This document shows, one piece after another, positions 38,990 through 55,213 of a stretch of DNA of 64,000 nucleotides. The notes beneath the pieces were generated by a model. It had not been told where the DNA came from and did no database searches. It saw nothing but the letters and a program-made list of their open reading frames with translations. Within the stretch, counting starts at the first letter, position 1, and each line of letters starts with the position of its first letter. Origin of the DNA: Actinomycetes bacterium. GTDB lineage: Bacteria > Actinomycetota > Actinomycetes > Actinomycetales > Microbacteriaceae. Both the position numbers and the translations under genes were made by a program. The stretch is from NCBI GenBank assembly GCA_023450335.1, contig JAEXHA010000021.1, positions 94,442-158,441 of the forward strand. The letters are read 5' to 3'.

Positions 38990-40504
38990 CTACTGGGCGG
39001 CGCGCTCGAGGATGAGTTCGCGCACCCGGGCCGCGTCGGCCTGCCCGCGCATGGCCTTCATGACCGCGCCGATGACGGCACCGGCAGCCTGCACCTTGCC
39101 GTCGCGGATCTTGGCGAGCACGTCGGGCTGGGATGCCAGGGCCTCGTCGATCGCGGCGATGAGCGCACCGTCGTCCGAGACGACGGCGAGCCCGCGCGCG
39201 TCGACGACCTCCTGCGGCGTTCCCTCCCCCGCGATGACCCCCTCGAGCACCTGCCGAGCGAGCTTATCGGTGAGGGTTCCGGCATCCACCAGCTTCTGCA
39301 CCTCGGCGACCTGAGCCGGTTCGATGAGTGAGGTCGCCTCGGCACCCTGTGCGTTCGCGATGCGGCTGATCTCACTCATCCACCATTTGCGTGCGGCCGC
39401 CGGGGTGGCGCCGGCGGCGATGGTCGCCTCGACCTCGGCGAGCAGCCCCGCGTTGACGACCCCCTGGAAGTCGATGTCGGCGAAGCCCCAGTCGGCCTTG
39501 AGCCTCCGGCGTCGTGCCGCCGGAGGTTCGGGCAGCGCAGCGCGCAACTGCTCGATGAGCTCGGGCGCCGGCTCCACCGGCAGCAGGTCCGGTTCGGGGA
39601 AGTAGCGATAGTCGTCGGCGTCGGACTTGGGGCGTCCCGGCGAAGTCGTGCCGGTGTCCTCGTGCCAGTGCCGGGTCTCCTGCGTGATGCTGCCGCCGGC
39701 GGCAAGGATGGCCGCCTGCCGCTGGATCTCGTAGCGGACCGCGCGTTCGACGGATCGCATCGAGTTCACGTTCTTGGTCTCGGTGCGGGTGCCCAGCTTT
39801 TCTTGACCGCGGGGGCGCAGCGAGACGTTCGCGTCGCAGCGGAGGTTGCCGCGCTCCATGCGGGCCTCTGAGATGCCCAGGGCGATCACGATGTCACGGA
39901 TCGCCGCAACGTAAGCCTTGGCGACCTCGGGAGCCTTGTGCTCGGCACCGAAGATCGGCTTGGTCACGATCTCGACCAGTGGTACCCCGGCGCGGTTGTA
40001 GTCGACCAGCGAGTACTCCGCCCCCTGGATGCGTCCGGTCGCACCGCCCATGTGGGTGAGCTTGCCGGCGTCCTCCTCCATGTGCGCGCGCTCGATGGGG
40101 ACGGTCACCCGCTCGCCGTCGGCCAGCTCGATCTCCACCTCGCCCTCGAACGCGATGGGCTCGTCGTACTGCGAGATCTGATAGTTCTTGCCCAGGTCGG
40201 GGTAGAAGTAGTTCTTCCGCGCGAAGCGGCTCGACGGTGCGATCGAGCACCCGAGGGCCAGACCGAGGCTGATCGAATAGCGCACAGCGGTCTCGTTGAC
40301 TGTGGGCATGGCGCCGGGCAGGCCCATGTCCACCGGCGAGACGAGTGTGTTGGGTGCCGCATCGTGGTTTGCCGCGTGGGCGGGGTTGCCCGAGGCCGAG
40401 AACATCTTCGTCGCGGTGTTCAGCTCGACGTGCACCTCGAAGCCGAGTACCGGTTCGTACAGCTCGAGCGCCTTGTCGAAGTCCATCAACGCATCCCGTG
40501 CCAT
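38990..40504 (-). CDS. gatB: Aspartyl/glutamyl-tRNA amidotransferase subunit B
   Basis: GatB is the tRNA-binding and transamidase subunit that, with GatA and GatC, converts Glu-tRNA-Gln and Asp-tRNA-Asn to the amidated forms. The 504 residues start [20 protein letters not shown], then [20 protein letters not shown], the conserved [21 protein letters not shown] and the [11 protein letters not shown] segment. A YqeY-like C-terminal domain ([26 protein letters not shown]) is complete. The start shares a base with the gatA stop. The full gatCAB set indicates that the organism makes at least Gln-tRNA (or Asn-tRNA) by the indirect route. Confidence 0.98.
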   Translation of the reverse strand: MARDALMDFDKALELYEPVLGFEVHVELNTATKMFSASGNPAHAANHDAAPNTLVSPVDMGLPGAMPTVNETAVRYSISLGLALGCSIAPSSRFARKNYFYPDLGKNYQISQYDEPIAFEGEVEIELADGERVTVPIERAHMEEDAGKLTHMGGATGRIQGAEYSLVDYNRAGVPLVEIVTKPIFGAEHKAPEVAKAYVAAIRDIVIALGISEARMERGNLRCDANVSLRPRGQEKLGTRTETKNVNSMRSVERAVRYEIQRQAAILAAGGSITQETRHWHEDTGTTSPGRPKSDADDYRYFPEPDLLPVEPAPELIEQLRAALPEPPAARRRRLKADWGFADIDFQGVVNAGLLAEVEATIAAGATPAAARKWWMSEISRIANAQGAEATSLIEPAQVAEVQKLVDAGTLTDKLARQVLEGVIAGEGTPQEVVDARGLAVVSDDGALIAAIDEALASQPDVLAKIRDGKVQAAGAVIGAVMKAMRGQADAARVRELILERAAQ

Positions 40505-42042
40505 CAGCGGGCCCCTCCGTTCGTTCCGTCCAACGCCGGCGCGCGGTCCAGCAGGAGCCCACCCCACTCGGCTACCAGGCGGGCCTCGAGTGCGGCGCCG
40601 ACCCGGTAGAGCCGGGCATCCTCGCGTGCCGGTGCGAGGAACTGGATGCCGACGGGCAGCCCGTCGTCGACGGCCAGCCCCGAGGGGATCGAGATCCCGG
40701 GGACCCCGGCGAGGTTGGCGGGAATGGTCGTCACGTCGTTGAGATACATCTGCAGCGGGTCGTCGACCTTCTCGCCGAAGCGGAATGCCGTCGTCGGCGC
40801 GGACGGCGTGGCGATGACGTCGACCTTCTCGAACGCCGCGTCGAAGTCCTGCTGGATGAGGGTGCGGACCTTCTGGGCGCTCCCGTAGTACGCGTCGTAG
40901 TACCCGGCCGACAGCGCGTAGGTGCCCAGGATGATGCGGCGCTTGACCTCCTCGCCGAAGCCGGCGTCACGCGTGGCGGCCATCACGTCCTCCACGGTGC
41001 CGCCGGGAACGTCCACGCGCATGCCGAATCGCACCGAGTCGAACTTGGCGAGGTTGCTGGAGGCCTCGGCGGGAAGAATCAGGTAATACGCGGCCACGCC
41101 GTACTCGAAATGCGGCGCGCTGATCTCGACGATCTCGGCACCGGCGGCTTCCATGGCGGTCAGCGCCGCACGGAACGAGCCGGCCACGCCGGGCTGGAAG
41201 CCGCTGTCGGGCAGTTCGCGGATCACGCCCACCTTCAGTCCGTTGAGCACCTCACCGGAGGCGCCCTCACGGGCAGCCGCCGCGAACGAGGGCCAGGCGT
41301 CGGTGAGCGAGGTGGCGTCGTGCGGATCGTGCCCGGCGATGACGTCATGCAGCAGCGCCGAGTCGAGCACGGTGCGTGAGACGGGGCCGACCTGGTCGAG
41401 GCTGGATGCCAGGGCGATCGCACCGTAGCGGCTGACCCCACCGTAGGTCGGCTTCATGCCGACAGTGCCGGTGACGTGCGCCGGCTGGCGGATCGAGCCG
41501 CCGGTGTCAGACCCGAGGGCGAGGGGGGCTTCGAACGCGGCGACAGCTGCGGCCGAACCGCCGCCGGAACCGCCGGGGATGCGCTCGAGGTCCCAGGGGT
41601 TGCGTGTGGGGCCGTACGCGGAGTGCTCGGTCGAAGAGCCCATCGCGAACTCGTCCATGTTGGTCTTGCCCAGGGGCACCAGGCCCGCAGCCCGCGACCG
41701 CGAGACCACGGTCGCATCGTAGGGCGACATGAAACCCTCGAGGATCTTCGACCCGCTGGTGGAGGGCATGTCCGTGGTGACGAGCACATCTTTGATGGCC
41801 AGCGGGACACCGGCCAGTTCGCCGAGCTGTTCCCCGGCGGCGCGACGCGCGTCGATGTCGGCGGCGACCTCGAGTGCGTGGTCGCTGACATGCAGGAACG
41901 CATGGACATCGCCGTCGACGGCGGCGATGCGCTCCAGGTGGGCACGGGTCGCCTCGACGCTGGACACCTCGACCGCGCTCAGGCGGGACGCGAGGTCAGC
42001 GGCGGAGAGTCTGGTCAGGTCGCTCATGTCGGGGCCGCTCAC
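40504..42042 (-). CDS. gatA: Aspartyl/glutamyl-tRNA amidotransferase subunit A
   Basis: GatA is the amidase subunit that releases ammonia from glutamine. The 512 residues contain the amidase signature with the Ser-cisSer-Lys triad: lysine in [20 protein letters not shown], and serines in [14 protein letters not shown] and [13 protein letters not shown]. The C-terminal part reads [21 protein letters not shown]. Translation may begin at GTG 42042, overlapping gatC as GTGA, or at ATG 42027, which gives [13 protein letters not shown] and fits family N-termini better. The middle gene of gatC-gatA-gatB. Confidence 0.98.
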   Translation of the reverse strand: MSGPDMSDLTRLSAADLASRLSAVEVSSVEATRAHLERIAAVDGDVHAFLHVSDHALEVAADIDARRAAGEQLGELAGVPLAIKDVLVTTDMPSTSGSKILEGFMSPYDATVVSRSRAAGLVPLGKTNMDEFAMGSSTEHSAYGPTRNPWDLERIPGGSGGGSAAAVAAFEAPLALGSDTGGSIRQPAHVTGTVGMKPTYGGVSRYGAIALASSLDQVGPVSRTVLDSALLHDVIAGHDPHDATSLTDAWPSFAAAAREGASGEVLNGLKVGVIRELPDSGFQPGVAGSFRAALTAMEAAGAEIVEISAPHFEYGVAAYYLILPAEASSNLAKFDSVRFGMRVDVPGGTVEDVMAATRDAGFGEEVKRRIILGTYALSAGYYDAYYGSAQKVRTLIQQDFDAAFEKVDVIATPSAPTTAFRFGEKVDDPLQMYLNDVTTIPANLAGVPGISIPSGLAVDDGLPVGIQFLAPAREDARLYRVGAALEARLVAEWGGLLLDRAPALDGTNGGAR

Positions 42043-42338
42043 TGTTCTTCGCCGAGGATCGCGGTCACACGGAACCGGTTGTCGGCGGCATCGGGCGCAT
42101 TCTGCAGCACCTGCTCCACCGTGAGTATCTCGCCCACCTCGTCGGGGCGGAAGACGTTCGACAGCGCGATGGGGTGGCTGGTGGCCACGACGTCGGGGGT
42201 GGCGACCTGCGAGACCTTGGCGATGTTGTCGACGATCACGTCGAGCTGGCCGGTCAGCCGATCCACCTCCTCGTCGCTGAGCTGGATCCGGGCGAGGACG
42301 CCGAGATGGCGCACGAGATCGGGGGTGATTTCAGACAC
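42039..42338 (-). CDS. gatC: Aspartyl/glutamyl-tRNA amidotransferase subunit C
   Basis: This 99-residue GatC chaperones the GatA-GatB interface. Family motifs are [37 protein letters not shown] and LRPDEV-type near [15 protein letters not shown] 42338 follows TAGACT by 6 bases and gives [13 protein letters not shown], the family start; a GTG one codon earlier exists. It heads the gatCAB operon, transcribed leaderless from this promoter. The divergent fadD gene starts 67 bases away. Confidence 0.95.
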   Translation of the reverse strand: MSEITPDLVRHLGVLARIQLSDEEVDRLTGQLDVIVDNIAKVSQVATPDVVATSHPIALSNVFRPDEVGEILTVEQVLQNAPDAADNRFRVTAILGEEQ

Positions 42339-42344
42339 CACACC

Positions 42345-42350
42345 AGTCTA
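42345..42350 (-). promoter_or_regulatory. -10 element TAGACT for gatCAB
   Basis: The hexamer ends 6 bases before GTG 42338. This favours that start over GTG 42341. Leaderless arrangement. Confidence 0.5.
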
Positions 42351-42392
42351 CGGTCGCCGTGGACCTGCCCCTTCCCGCACCGTTGGCGGGCG

Positions 42393-42398
42393 TAGGGT
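42393..42398 (+). promoter_or_regulatory. -10 element TAGGGT for the acyl-CoA ligase gene
   Basis: The hexamer ends 6 bases before GTG 42405. This is a leaderless arrangement. Confidence 0.4.
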
Positions 42399-42404
42399 GG
42401 AGCG

Positions 42405-44105
42405 GTGCAGAACTACGACCCGCCGCGCCCCTGGACTGCCAGCTACGCCGAAGGTGTTCCGGCCGATCTGCCGCCGGTCACGGGCAACCTCGGAGACCTG
42501 CTCGCCGCGTCGGCCAGGGACTACCCCGATGCCCCCGCCCTGCAGTTCTTCGGCCGCACGACCTCGTACCGTGAACTGTCGGCCGCGGTCGATCGCGCCG
42601 CCGCCGGCCTCAAGGCTCGCGGGGTGCGCGCCGGCGACCCCGTCGCCATCGTGCTGCCCAACTGCCCCCAGCACATCGTGGCCTTCTACGCGGTACTGCG
42701 CCTGGGCGCGGTCGTAGTCGAGCACAACCCGCTCTACACCGCGCGGGAGCTGCGCAAGCAGTTCGAGGACCACGGCGCGAAAGTCGCCATCGTGTGGAAC
42801 AAAGTCGTGGCCACCGTGCAGGAGTTCCCGGCCGACCTGGCCGTGGACACTCTCATCTCCGTCGATGTGACCCGCGCCATGCCGCTGGGGCTGCGCATCG
42901 CGCTGACGCTGCCCATCGCGAAGGCACGTGAGTCGCGCGACGCGCTCACCGAACGCGTCTCAGGCACCGTCACCTGGGAGAAGCTGCTGGGCGCCGACCC
43001 ACTCCCCGCCACCCACCCGGCACCGGCGACCGATGACCTTGCGATCATCCAGTACACGAGCGGTACAACCGGCACGCCCAAGGGTGCGGCGCTGACACAC
43101 CGCAACCTGCTCGCCAACGCTCGCCAGGCGCAGGCGTGGGTGCCGTCGATCCACCGTGGCGACGGCTGCGTCGTGTACGCGGTGCTGCCGATGTTCCACG
43201 CCTACGGGTTGACGCTGTGTCTGACCTTCGCGATGTCGATGGGCGCGCGACTCGTGCTGTTCCCCAAGTTCGAACCCGACATGGTGCTCGAGGTGACCAA
43301 GAAGCACCCCGCCACCTTCTTGCCGCTGGTCCCCCCGATCGCGGACCGGCTGCTGGCGGCCGCGAAAGCGCAAGGCGTGTCGCTGCAGGGCACCGAGATC
43401 GCGATCTCCGGCGCGATGGCGCTGCCGCACGAGCTCGTGGTGCCGTTCGAGGAGGCGTCCGGCGGCTACCTCGTCGAAGGCTACGGACTGTCGGAGTGTT
43501 CCCCGGTTCTCATGGCCAACCCCGTCGCCCACAACCGCGTTCCCGGAACGGTGGGACTGCCGCTGCCGGGCACCGAGTGCCGCGTCGTCGATCCGGACGA
43601 GCCGACCGTCGACGTGCCGCCCGGTGAGCGGGGCGAGCTTCTCGTCCGGGGCCCGCAGGTGTTCAGCGGGTATTACGGCAAGCCCGAGGAGACCGAGCGG
43701 GTCTTCGTCGACGGGTGGTTCCGCACCGGCGACATCGTCACGATCGACGACGCGGGGTTCGTGCGCATCGTCGACCGGATCAAGGAGCTGATCATCACCG
43801 GCGGCTTCAATGTCGCCCCGACGGAGGTGGAGAACACGCTGCGGCAGCATCCGCGCGTGGCCGACGTGGCTGTGGTGGGCCTGCCCAGTGAGCACTCCGG
43901 CGAGGAGGTCGTCGCGGCGGTGGTCGCCGACGGACCCGAAGATCTCGACGTCGAAGAGTTGCGCGAATGGGCCCGCGGCATCCTCACCCCGTACAAGGTG
44001 CCGCGCCGGGTATTCGTCGTGGACGAGCTGCCGAAGTCACTCATCGGCAAGGTGCTGCGACGTCAGGTGCGTGAGTCGCTGCTCCAGCTGACCACCGGGA
44101 GCTGA
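42405..44105 (+). CDS. fadD: Long-chain acyl-CoA ligase (AMP-forming)
   Basis: This 566-residue ANL-superfamily enzyme activates a carboxylic acid to its acyl-AMP and then acyl-CoA. The P-loop YTSGTTGTPKG is at residues 217-227. Later motifs are VEGYGLSECSPV, the FRTGDIVTIDD (Asp binding the ribose) and the hinge DRIKELIITGGFNVAP, then the catalytic lysine near the C-terminus in PKSLIGKVLRRQV. The segments AIVLPNCPQHIVAFYAVLRLGAVVVEHNPLYT fit fatty-acyl ligases. The exact substrate is not decided by the sequence. It is monocistronic and starts on GTG 42405 close to the gatC promoter. Confidence 0.92.
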   Translation: MQNYDPPRPWTASYAEGVPADLPPVTGNLGDLLAASARDYPDAPALQFFGRTTSYRELSAAVDRAAAGLKARGVRAGDPVAIVLPNCPQHIVAFYAVLRLGAVVVEHNPLYTARELRKQFEDHGAKVAIVWNKVVATVQEFPADLAVDTLISVDVTRAMPLGLRIALTLPIAKARESRDALTERVSGTVTWEKLLGADPLPATHPAPATDDLAIIQYTSGTTGTPKGAALTHRNLLANARQAQAWVPSIHRGDGCVVYAVLPMFHAYGLTLCLTFAMSMGARLVLFPKFEPDMVLEVTKKHPATFLPLVPPIADRLLAAAKAQGVSLQGTEIAISGAMALPHELVVPFEEASGGYLVEGYGLSECSPVLMANPVAHNRVPGTVGLPLPGTECRVVDPDEPTVDVPPGERGELLVRGPQVFSGYYGKPEETERVFVDGWFRTGDIVTIDDAGFVRIVDRIKELIITGGFNVAPTEVENTLRQHPRVADVAVVGLPSEHSGEEVVAAVVADGPEDLDVEELREWARGILTPYKVPRRVFVVDELPKSLIGKVLRRQVRESLLQLTTGS

Positions 44106-44131
44106 CCACCGGCGGATGAGCGTCGGGCCCG

Positions 44132-47610
<3,479 letters not shown>

Positions 47611-47616
47611 GGGACG

Positions 47617-47622
47617 ATTGTA
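47617..47622 (-). promoter_or_regulatory. -10 element TACAAT for mnmA
   Basis: The hexamer ends 6 bases before ATG 47610. It is the closest match to TATAAT in this set and a leaderless arrangement. Confidence 0.5.
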
Positions 47623-47650
47623 CGGGCCGGGTCCTGAGTCGGGGCTGGGT

Positions 47651-48820
47651 TCAGCGTCGGGTGCGCGCGACCGCGCGTTCGTAGGCCCCGGGAAGCGCCG
47701 CGACCACGGCATCCACGTCAGCCTCGGTCGAGGTGCGCCCCAGCGTGAGCCGGAGGACGGACCGCGCCTGGTCTGCGTCGAAGCCGAGGGCGCGTACGAC
47801 GTGCGACGGCTCGGCGACGCCGGCCTGGCACGCCGACCCGGTCGAGGTGGCGATGCCCCGCTGGTCGAGCAGGAACAGCAAGGACTCCCCCACCGCGCCC
47901 GGCAGCAGGATGTGCACGTTGCCGGGCAGTCGCCGCTGCGGATCGCCCAGCAGCTGTGCCCCCGGCACGCGGTGGTGGATGCCGGCGATCAGCCGCTCCC
48001 GCAGGGTGATCAGCCGTGCGGCTTCGGTGTCGCGTTCGGCGACGGCGGCCGACAGTGCCGCAGCCAGGGCGGCGGCGCCGGGCAGGTCCTGAGTGCCGGC
48101 GCGCAGACCGCGCTGCTGCCCGCCGCCGTGAACGAGAGGTTCCAGGCGCGCTTGCCGCGACACCACGAGTGCCCCGGTGCCCACAGGCGCCCCGAGCTTG
48201 TGCCCCGACAGGCTCATCGCCACCAGGCCGCCGGGTCCGGCCGCGTCGCCGCGCAGCCGCGAGAACGACAGCTCGAGATGTCCGACGGCACCGACCGCAT
48301 CGAGATGCAGCGGCGTGCCGGTCGCTGCGGCGGCGGCACACAGCGCGTCCACGTCGTTGACGGTGCCGACCTCGTTGTTGGCCACGACCGCGGTGGCCAG
48401 CGCAGCCTGATCGACCGCTGCGGCGAACGCCTCGGACGCGATCGCCCCCTGCGTCGTCAGCGGCACCGGTCGCACCTGAGCCTCGCCGTGCAGGGCAAGC
48501 CACCCCACCGCCTCCATGGTCGCGTGGTGTTCGCCGTCGGGAAGCACGATCGCCTCAGTGCCCGCCCTTCGCGCCCACCACAGGCCCTTCAGCGCGATGT
48601 TGATCGACTCGGTGCCCCCCGAGGTGAGCACCACCTCGATCGGATCGCAGCCGAGCGCGTCGGCGATGCGGTCGCGGGCATCCTCCAGCGCGCGTCGCGC
48701 CTCCTGCCCGGCACCGTGCACCGACGAGGGGTTTCCCACGCGCTCGGTCGCGGCCAGCCACGCCGCCTTCGCCTCCGGGCGCAGCGGTGTGGTCGCCGCG
48801 TGGTCCAGATAGACCGTCAT
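47651..48820 (-). CDS. Cysteine desulfurase (NifS/IscS family)
   Basis: This PLP enzyme removes sulfur from cysteine. The 389 residues contain the start [15 protein letters not shown], the PLP-binding lysine in [34 protein letters not shown], and the active-site Cys in [12 protein letters not shown]. It resembles IscS but lacks an adjacent scaffold gene such as iscU; the next gene is mnmA. ATG 48820 has GGAGG seven bases upstream. It is likely the sulfur donor for tRNA thiolation and perhaps Fe-S assembly. Confidence 0.94.
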   Translation of the reverse strand: MTVYLDHAATTPLRPEAKAAWLAATERVGNPSSVHGAGQEARRALEDARDRIADALGCDPIEVVLTSGGTESINIALKGLWWARRAGTEAIVLPDGEHHATMEAVGWLALHGEAQVRPVPLTTQGAIASEAFAAAVDQAALATAVVANNEVGTVNDVDALCAAAAATGTPLHLDAVGAVGHLELSFSRLRGDAAGPGGLVAMSLSGHKLGAPVGTGALVVSRQARLEPLVHGGGQQRGLRAGTQDLPGAAALAAALSAAVAERDTEAARLITLRERLIAGIHHRVPGAQLLGDPQRRLPGNVHILLPGAVGESLLFLLDQRGIATSTGSACQAGVAEPSHVVRALGFDADQARSVLRLTLGRTSTEADVDAVVAALPGAYERAVARTRR

Positions 48821-48854
48821 CGCCGCACCTCCCGCCATCCGCCGACGCGGTTAC

Positions 48855-48860
48855 TACTGT
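48855..48860 (+). promoter_or_regulatory. -10 element TACTGT for glgX
   Basis: The hexamer ends 7 bases before ATG 48868. This is a leaderless arrangement. Confidence 0.45.
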
Positions 48861-48867
48861 AGAGCGC

Positions 48868-50958
48868 ATGCCCGACGCGTCCGCTCAGACCCCCGCCGCC
48901 GCCCTCGGCTCCGCGTCGTGGGATCGGCTCGGCGTCACTGTGCACGACGGCGGCGGCGCGCTGCGCGTCTGGTCGCAGCACGCCGATGCGATGGAACTCG
49001 TCCTGTTCGACACCACCGACATCGACTGGATCGTCGACACGGTGGATCTGGTGCCGGTGGGCGATGGGGTCTGGGAAGGTTCACATCCCGAGCTGCGCCC
49101 CGGCCGGCATTACGCGGTGCGGGCGTCCGGACCACACGGGCCGGGCAGCATGTTCAACCCCCGGACGCTGCTGCTCGACCCCTACGCGCGTGGACTCGTC
49201 GGTGCCGAAGCCGAGAACTGGCGGGCCTCGGTGGTCGACGCCGCCTTCGACTGGGGCGGCGTCACCAAGCCCGCGACGCCGCTGGACCGCACCGTCATCT
49301 ACGAAGCGCACCTGAGGGGCCTGACCAAGCGCCACCCCGGCGTGCCCCCGGCGCTTCACGGCACCTACGCCGGGCTCGGCCACCCTGCCATGATCGAGCA
49401 TCTGCTCGGGCTCGGGGTGACCGCGGTCGAGTTGCTGCCCATCCACGCGTTCACGACCGAGCCCCGCCTGCGTGCGCTCGGACTCACCAATCACTGGGGC
49501 TACAACAGCGTCGGCTTCTTCGCGCCGCATTCGCTGTACGCGACAGCCGCCAGCCGCGTCGCCGGCCCCACCGCGGTCCTGAACGAGGTCAAGCAGATGG
49601 TGAAGGCGCTGCATGAAGCCGGCCTCGAGGTGATCCTCGACGTGGTCTACAACCACACCGCCGAACTCGAGATCGGCGGACCGCGCACGAGCCTGCGCGG
49701 TCTCGACAACCGCGCCTACTACCGACAGGACGCCGCAGGCGCCTACATCGACGAGACCGGGTGCGGCAACGCCGTCAACACAGCCACCCCGGCGGTGGCG
49801 CGGATGGTCCTCGACTCGCTGCGCTACTGGGCCGGCGAGGTGCAGATCGACGGGTTCCGCTTCGACCTGGCCGTCACACTCGGCCGTGACCGCGATCACG
49901 CGTTCACCCCGGACCATCCGCTGCTGCGGGCCATCACCGCGGACCCGGCCCTGGCCGGCGTGAAGAAGATCGCCGAGCCCTGGGACGTGGGGCTCGGCGG
50001 CTGGCAGACCGGCGCCTTCCCCACCGGCTGGGTCGAGTGGAACGACCGCTACCGCGACCGCGTGCGCAACTTCTGGCTGAGCGACGTCGATTACGCACGT
50101 CGTGCGGGGGTGTCGCCGATGGGTGTGGGCGGATTCGCGACGCGGCTGGCCGGCTCGGCGAACATGTTCAGCCGCGAGCGCGGCCCACTGGCCGGGGTCA
50201 ACTTCGTCACAGCCCATGACGGGTTCACCCTCCACGACCTCGTCTCCTACGACGTGAAGCACAACGACGCCAACGGCGAGCACAACCGCGACGGCGCCGA
50301 CACCAATCGCTCGTTCAACCACGGCCCCGAGGGAGCCACCGACGATCCGCTGGTGCTGGCCGCCCGGCGCAAGGCCATGCGCAACCTCATCGGCACCCTC
50401 CTGCTCTCGGCAGGGGTTCCGATGATCACCGCCGGCGACGAGTTCGGCCGCACGCAGTACGGGAACAACAACGCGTACTGCCATGATTCGACCCTCACCT
50501 GGCTGGATTGGGACCACGCCGACTGGCAGCGTGACCTGGCCGCACATGTGCGGCACCTCACTCGGCTGCGCCGCGAGAACCCGGCGCTGCGGCCGCGTCG
50601 CTTCGACCACGCCGTGGTCGATGTTCCCGACGCGTCGGTGATCGACTGGTACGACGAGCACGGTCAGACGATGTCGATCGAGCGCTGGACCGACCCGTCA
50701 CACCGCACCCTGCAGTTCGACGCCCGCTCCACCCCCGACGGCGAACCGGCCAATCGCGTGCTGCTGATCGTGCACGGCAATGAACGCCCCCTCGAGGTGA
50801 CTCTGCCGCGGGTGGAGGGCATCGAGCGGTTCGTCCCCCTCTGGTCGAGTTTCGACGAGACGCCCGGGCCCGAAGGTCCGGCGGCAGGGCCCGGCTCTGT
50901 CGTGCCGATGCCGGGCACGGGACTGCGGCTGTTCCGGGCCGAGCCGCCGACGGCATAG
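48868..50958 (+). CDS. glgX: Glycogen debranching enzyme (GlgX family)
   Basis: This 696-residue GH13 enzyme removes branches from glycogen. It shows a beta-sandwich CBM48-like N-terminus (LRVWSQHADAMELVLFD), YEAHLRGLTKRHPGV, LGVTAVELLPIHAF, a YNHTAE stretch, the catalytic Asp in IDGFRFDLAVTLGRD, the acid/base in KKIAEPWDVGLGGWQTGAFP, and NFVTAHDGFTLHDLV. GlgX proteins act on limit dextrins made by glycogen phosphorylase. It starts on ATG 48868 and lies 32 bases before glgE. The cluster has no glgC/glgA, so the branching enzyme and maltosyltransferase form a different route. Confidence 0.94.
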   Translation: MPDASAQTPAAALGSASWDRLGVTVHDGGGALRVWSQHADAMELVLFDTTDIDWIVDTVDLVPVGDGVWEGSHPELRPGRHYAVRASGPHGPGSMFNPRTLLLDPYARGLVGAEAENWRASVVDAAFDWGGVTKPATPLDRTVIYEAHLRGLTKRHPGVPPALHGTYAGLGHPAMIEHLLGLGVTAVELLPIHAFTTEPRLRALGLTNHWGYNSVGFFAPHSLYATAASRVAGPTAVLNEVKQMVKALHEAGLEVILDVVYNHTAELEIGGPRTSLRGLDNRAYYRQDAAGAYIDETGCGNAVNTATPAVARMVLDSLRYWAGEVQIDGFRFDLAVTLGRDRDHAFTPDHPLLRAITADPALAGVKKIAEPWDVGLGGWQTGAFPTGWVEWNDRYRDRVRNFWLSDVDYARRAGVSPMGVGGFATRLAGSANMFSRERGPLAGVNFVTAHDGFTLHDLVSYDVKHNDANGEHNRDGADTNRSFNHGPEGATDDPLVLAARRKAMRNLIGTLLLSAGVPMITAGDEFGRTQYGNNNAYCHDSTLTWLDWDHADWQRDLAAHVRHLTRLRRENPALRPRRFDHAVVDVPDASVIDWYDEHGQTMSIERWTDPSHRTLQFDARSTPDGEPANRVLLIVHGNERPLEVTLPRVEGIERFVPLWSSFDETPGPEGPAAGPGSVVPMPGTGLRLFRAEPPTA

Positions 50959-50978
50959 TCCGCGCGGAGCAACGGCGG

Positions 50979-50984
50979 TAGGTT
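50979..50984 (+). promoter_or_regulatory. -10 element TAGGTT for glgE-glgB
   Basis: The hexamer ends 6 bases before GTG 50991. It suggests that glgE-glgB can be transcribed independently of glgX. Leaderless arrangement. Confidence 0.4.
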
Positions 50985-50990
50985 CGAGGC

Positions 50991-53071
<2,081 letters not shown>

Positions 53072-53075
<4 letters not shown>

Positions 53076-55207
53076 CCGGCCCCTCCGACGCCGTGCTCGA
53101 CCAGATCGCCGACGGCGCCCACCACTCCCCCCACGATGTGCTCGGCGTCCACACGGACGGCGACGGTTGGGTCATCCGCGCCCGCCGCCCCCTCGCATCG
53201 AGCGTGACGGCCGTCATCCATGACGGTTCGCGCGTTGCCCTCTCGCATGTGCGCGCGGGCATCTGGGCCGGTCGCACCGGCATCCAGCCCCGATCGTACG
53301 AAGTCGTGACCACGTACGAGGACGGGACCGACCATCGCGCCGATGACCCCTACCGTCATCTGCCGACGGTGGGCGAGCTCGACCTGCACCTGATCGGCGA
53401 AGGCCGCCACGAACAGCTGTGGGAGGCACTCGGCGCACGCGTCCGCTCGTACCCGGGGGTGACCGGGGTGTCCTTCGCCGTGTGGGCACCCAACGCGCGC
53501 GCCGTGCGGGTGGTGGGCGAGTTCAATGGCTGGGACGGCCGTGGTCACGCGATGCGCTCACTCGGCGGCACCGGCGTGTGGGAGCTGTACGTGCCGGGCC
53601 TCGCTGCCGGCACGACGTACAAGTACGAACTGCTCACGCCCGACGACGAGTGGGTCATGAAGGCGGACCCCATGGCGCGGCACGCCGAAGTGCCGCCCGC
53701 GACCGCCTCGATCGTGACCGAGAGCGCGTACACGTGGGCCGACGACGCGTGGATGACGGCGCGCGCCGCGCACAATCCGTTGGCCCGCCCGATGTCCACC
53801 TACGAGCTGCATCTCGGGTCGTGGCGCCCGGGCCTGAGCTACCGGGACGCTGCCGAGCCGCTGATCGCCTACGTGCACGAACAGGGCTTCACCCACGTCG
53901 AGTTCCTGCCCTTGGCCGAGCATCCGTTCGGCGGCTCGTGGGGGTACCAGGTCACCGGGTACTACGCTCCGACGAGCCGATTCGGCAGCCCCGACGATCT
54001 GCGGTACCTCATCGACCGGCTGCATCAGGCCGGCATCGGCGTGATCATGGACTGGGTGCCCGGGCATTTCCCCAAGGACGCGTTCGCGCTCGCCCGTTTC
54101 GACGGACGTCCGCTGTACGAGCACGGCGATCCGCGCCGCGGCGAGCACAAGGACTGGGGCACGCTCATCTTCGACTACGGACGCCGCGAGGTCCGGAACT
54201 TCCTTGTCGCCAACGCGCTGTACTGGTTCGACCAGTTCCACGTCGACGGGCTGCGGGTGGATGCCGTGGCCTCCATGCTGTATCTCGACTACTCGCGCGA
54301 GGAAGGGGAGTGGGAGCCCAACGTCCACGGCGGGCGCGAGAACCTCGAGGCCATCGGCTTCTTGCAGGAGGTCAACGCCACCGCCTACAAGCGCTTCCCG
54401 GGCATCGCGATGATCGCCGAGGAATCCACGAGCTACCCGGGTGTGACCACGCCCACCAGTGCCGGCGGGCTGGGTTTCGGGTTCAAGTGGAACATGGGCT
54501 GGATGAACGACTCGCTCGAATACATCAAGCGCGATCCGATGTATCGGGCGCACCACGAGGGCGAGCTGTCCTTCTCCTTCGTCTATGCCTTCAGCGAGAA
54601 CTTCGTCCTGCCCATCAGCCACGACGAGGTCGTGCACGGCAAGGGGACCCTGTTCACGCGAATGCCGGGAGACCACTGGCAGAAGCTCGCGAACATGCGC
54701 CTGTTCCTGGCGTATATGTGGGGGCACCCCGGCAAGCAGCTGCTGTTCATGGGGCAGGAGTTCGGACAGATGTCCGAATGGTCGGAGGGCCGCGGTCTGG
54801 ATTGGTGGATGCTGGATCAGCCGCCCCATCGCCAGCTGCAGGGGTTCGTGGGGGCGCTCAATCGGGCGTACCGTGAGCTTCCGCCGCTGTGGGCGCGCGA
54901 CAGCGACGACTCCGCCTTCACGAGACTCGGCGCACCCACGTGGAATCCGAATGTGTCGGCCTTCGCCCGCCGCGACCACGACGGCGGCACCGTCGTGGTC
55001 GCGTGCAACTTCTCGGGCGTCCCCGTGTACGACTACGAGCTCGAGCTGCCGGGTGCGGGTGACTGGACCGAGGTGCTCAATACGGACGCGAGAGAGTACG
55101 GCGGCTCGGGCGTCGGCAACTTCGGGGCGGTGCACGCCGATGCGACGGGGCGCGCCACATTGGTGCTGCCGCCGTTGGGCGCGTTGTGGCTCAGCGCGCG
55201 CCGTTGA
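53072..55207 (+). CDS. glgB: 1,4-alpha-glucan branching enzyme
   Basis: GlgB introduces alpha-1,6 branches into the glucan made by GlgE. The 711 residues start with an N-terminal beta domain (N-branching GlgB type), then CBM48 ([20 protein letters not shown]), [33 protein letters not shown], catalytic Asp in [19 protein letters not shown], acid/base in [11 protein letters not shown] and [18 protein letters not shown] 53072 overlaps the glgE stop, so the two proteins are produced together. The gene ends six bases from the converging cnoX-like gene. Confidence 0.97.
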
Positions 55208-55213
55208 GCGGGC

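Noticed and set aside
53558..55135. 525-codon minus-strand frame opposite glgB
   Set aside because: glgB motifs occupy the sense strand; the antisense frame has no family signal.
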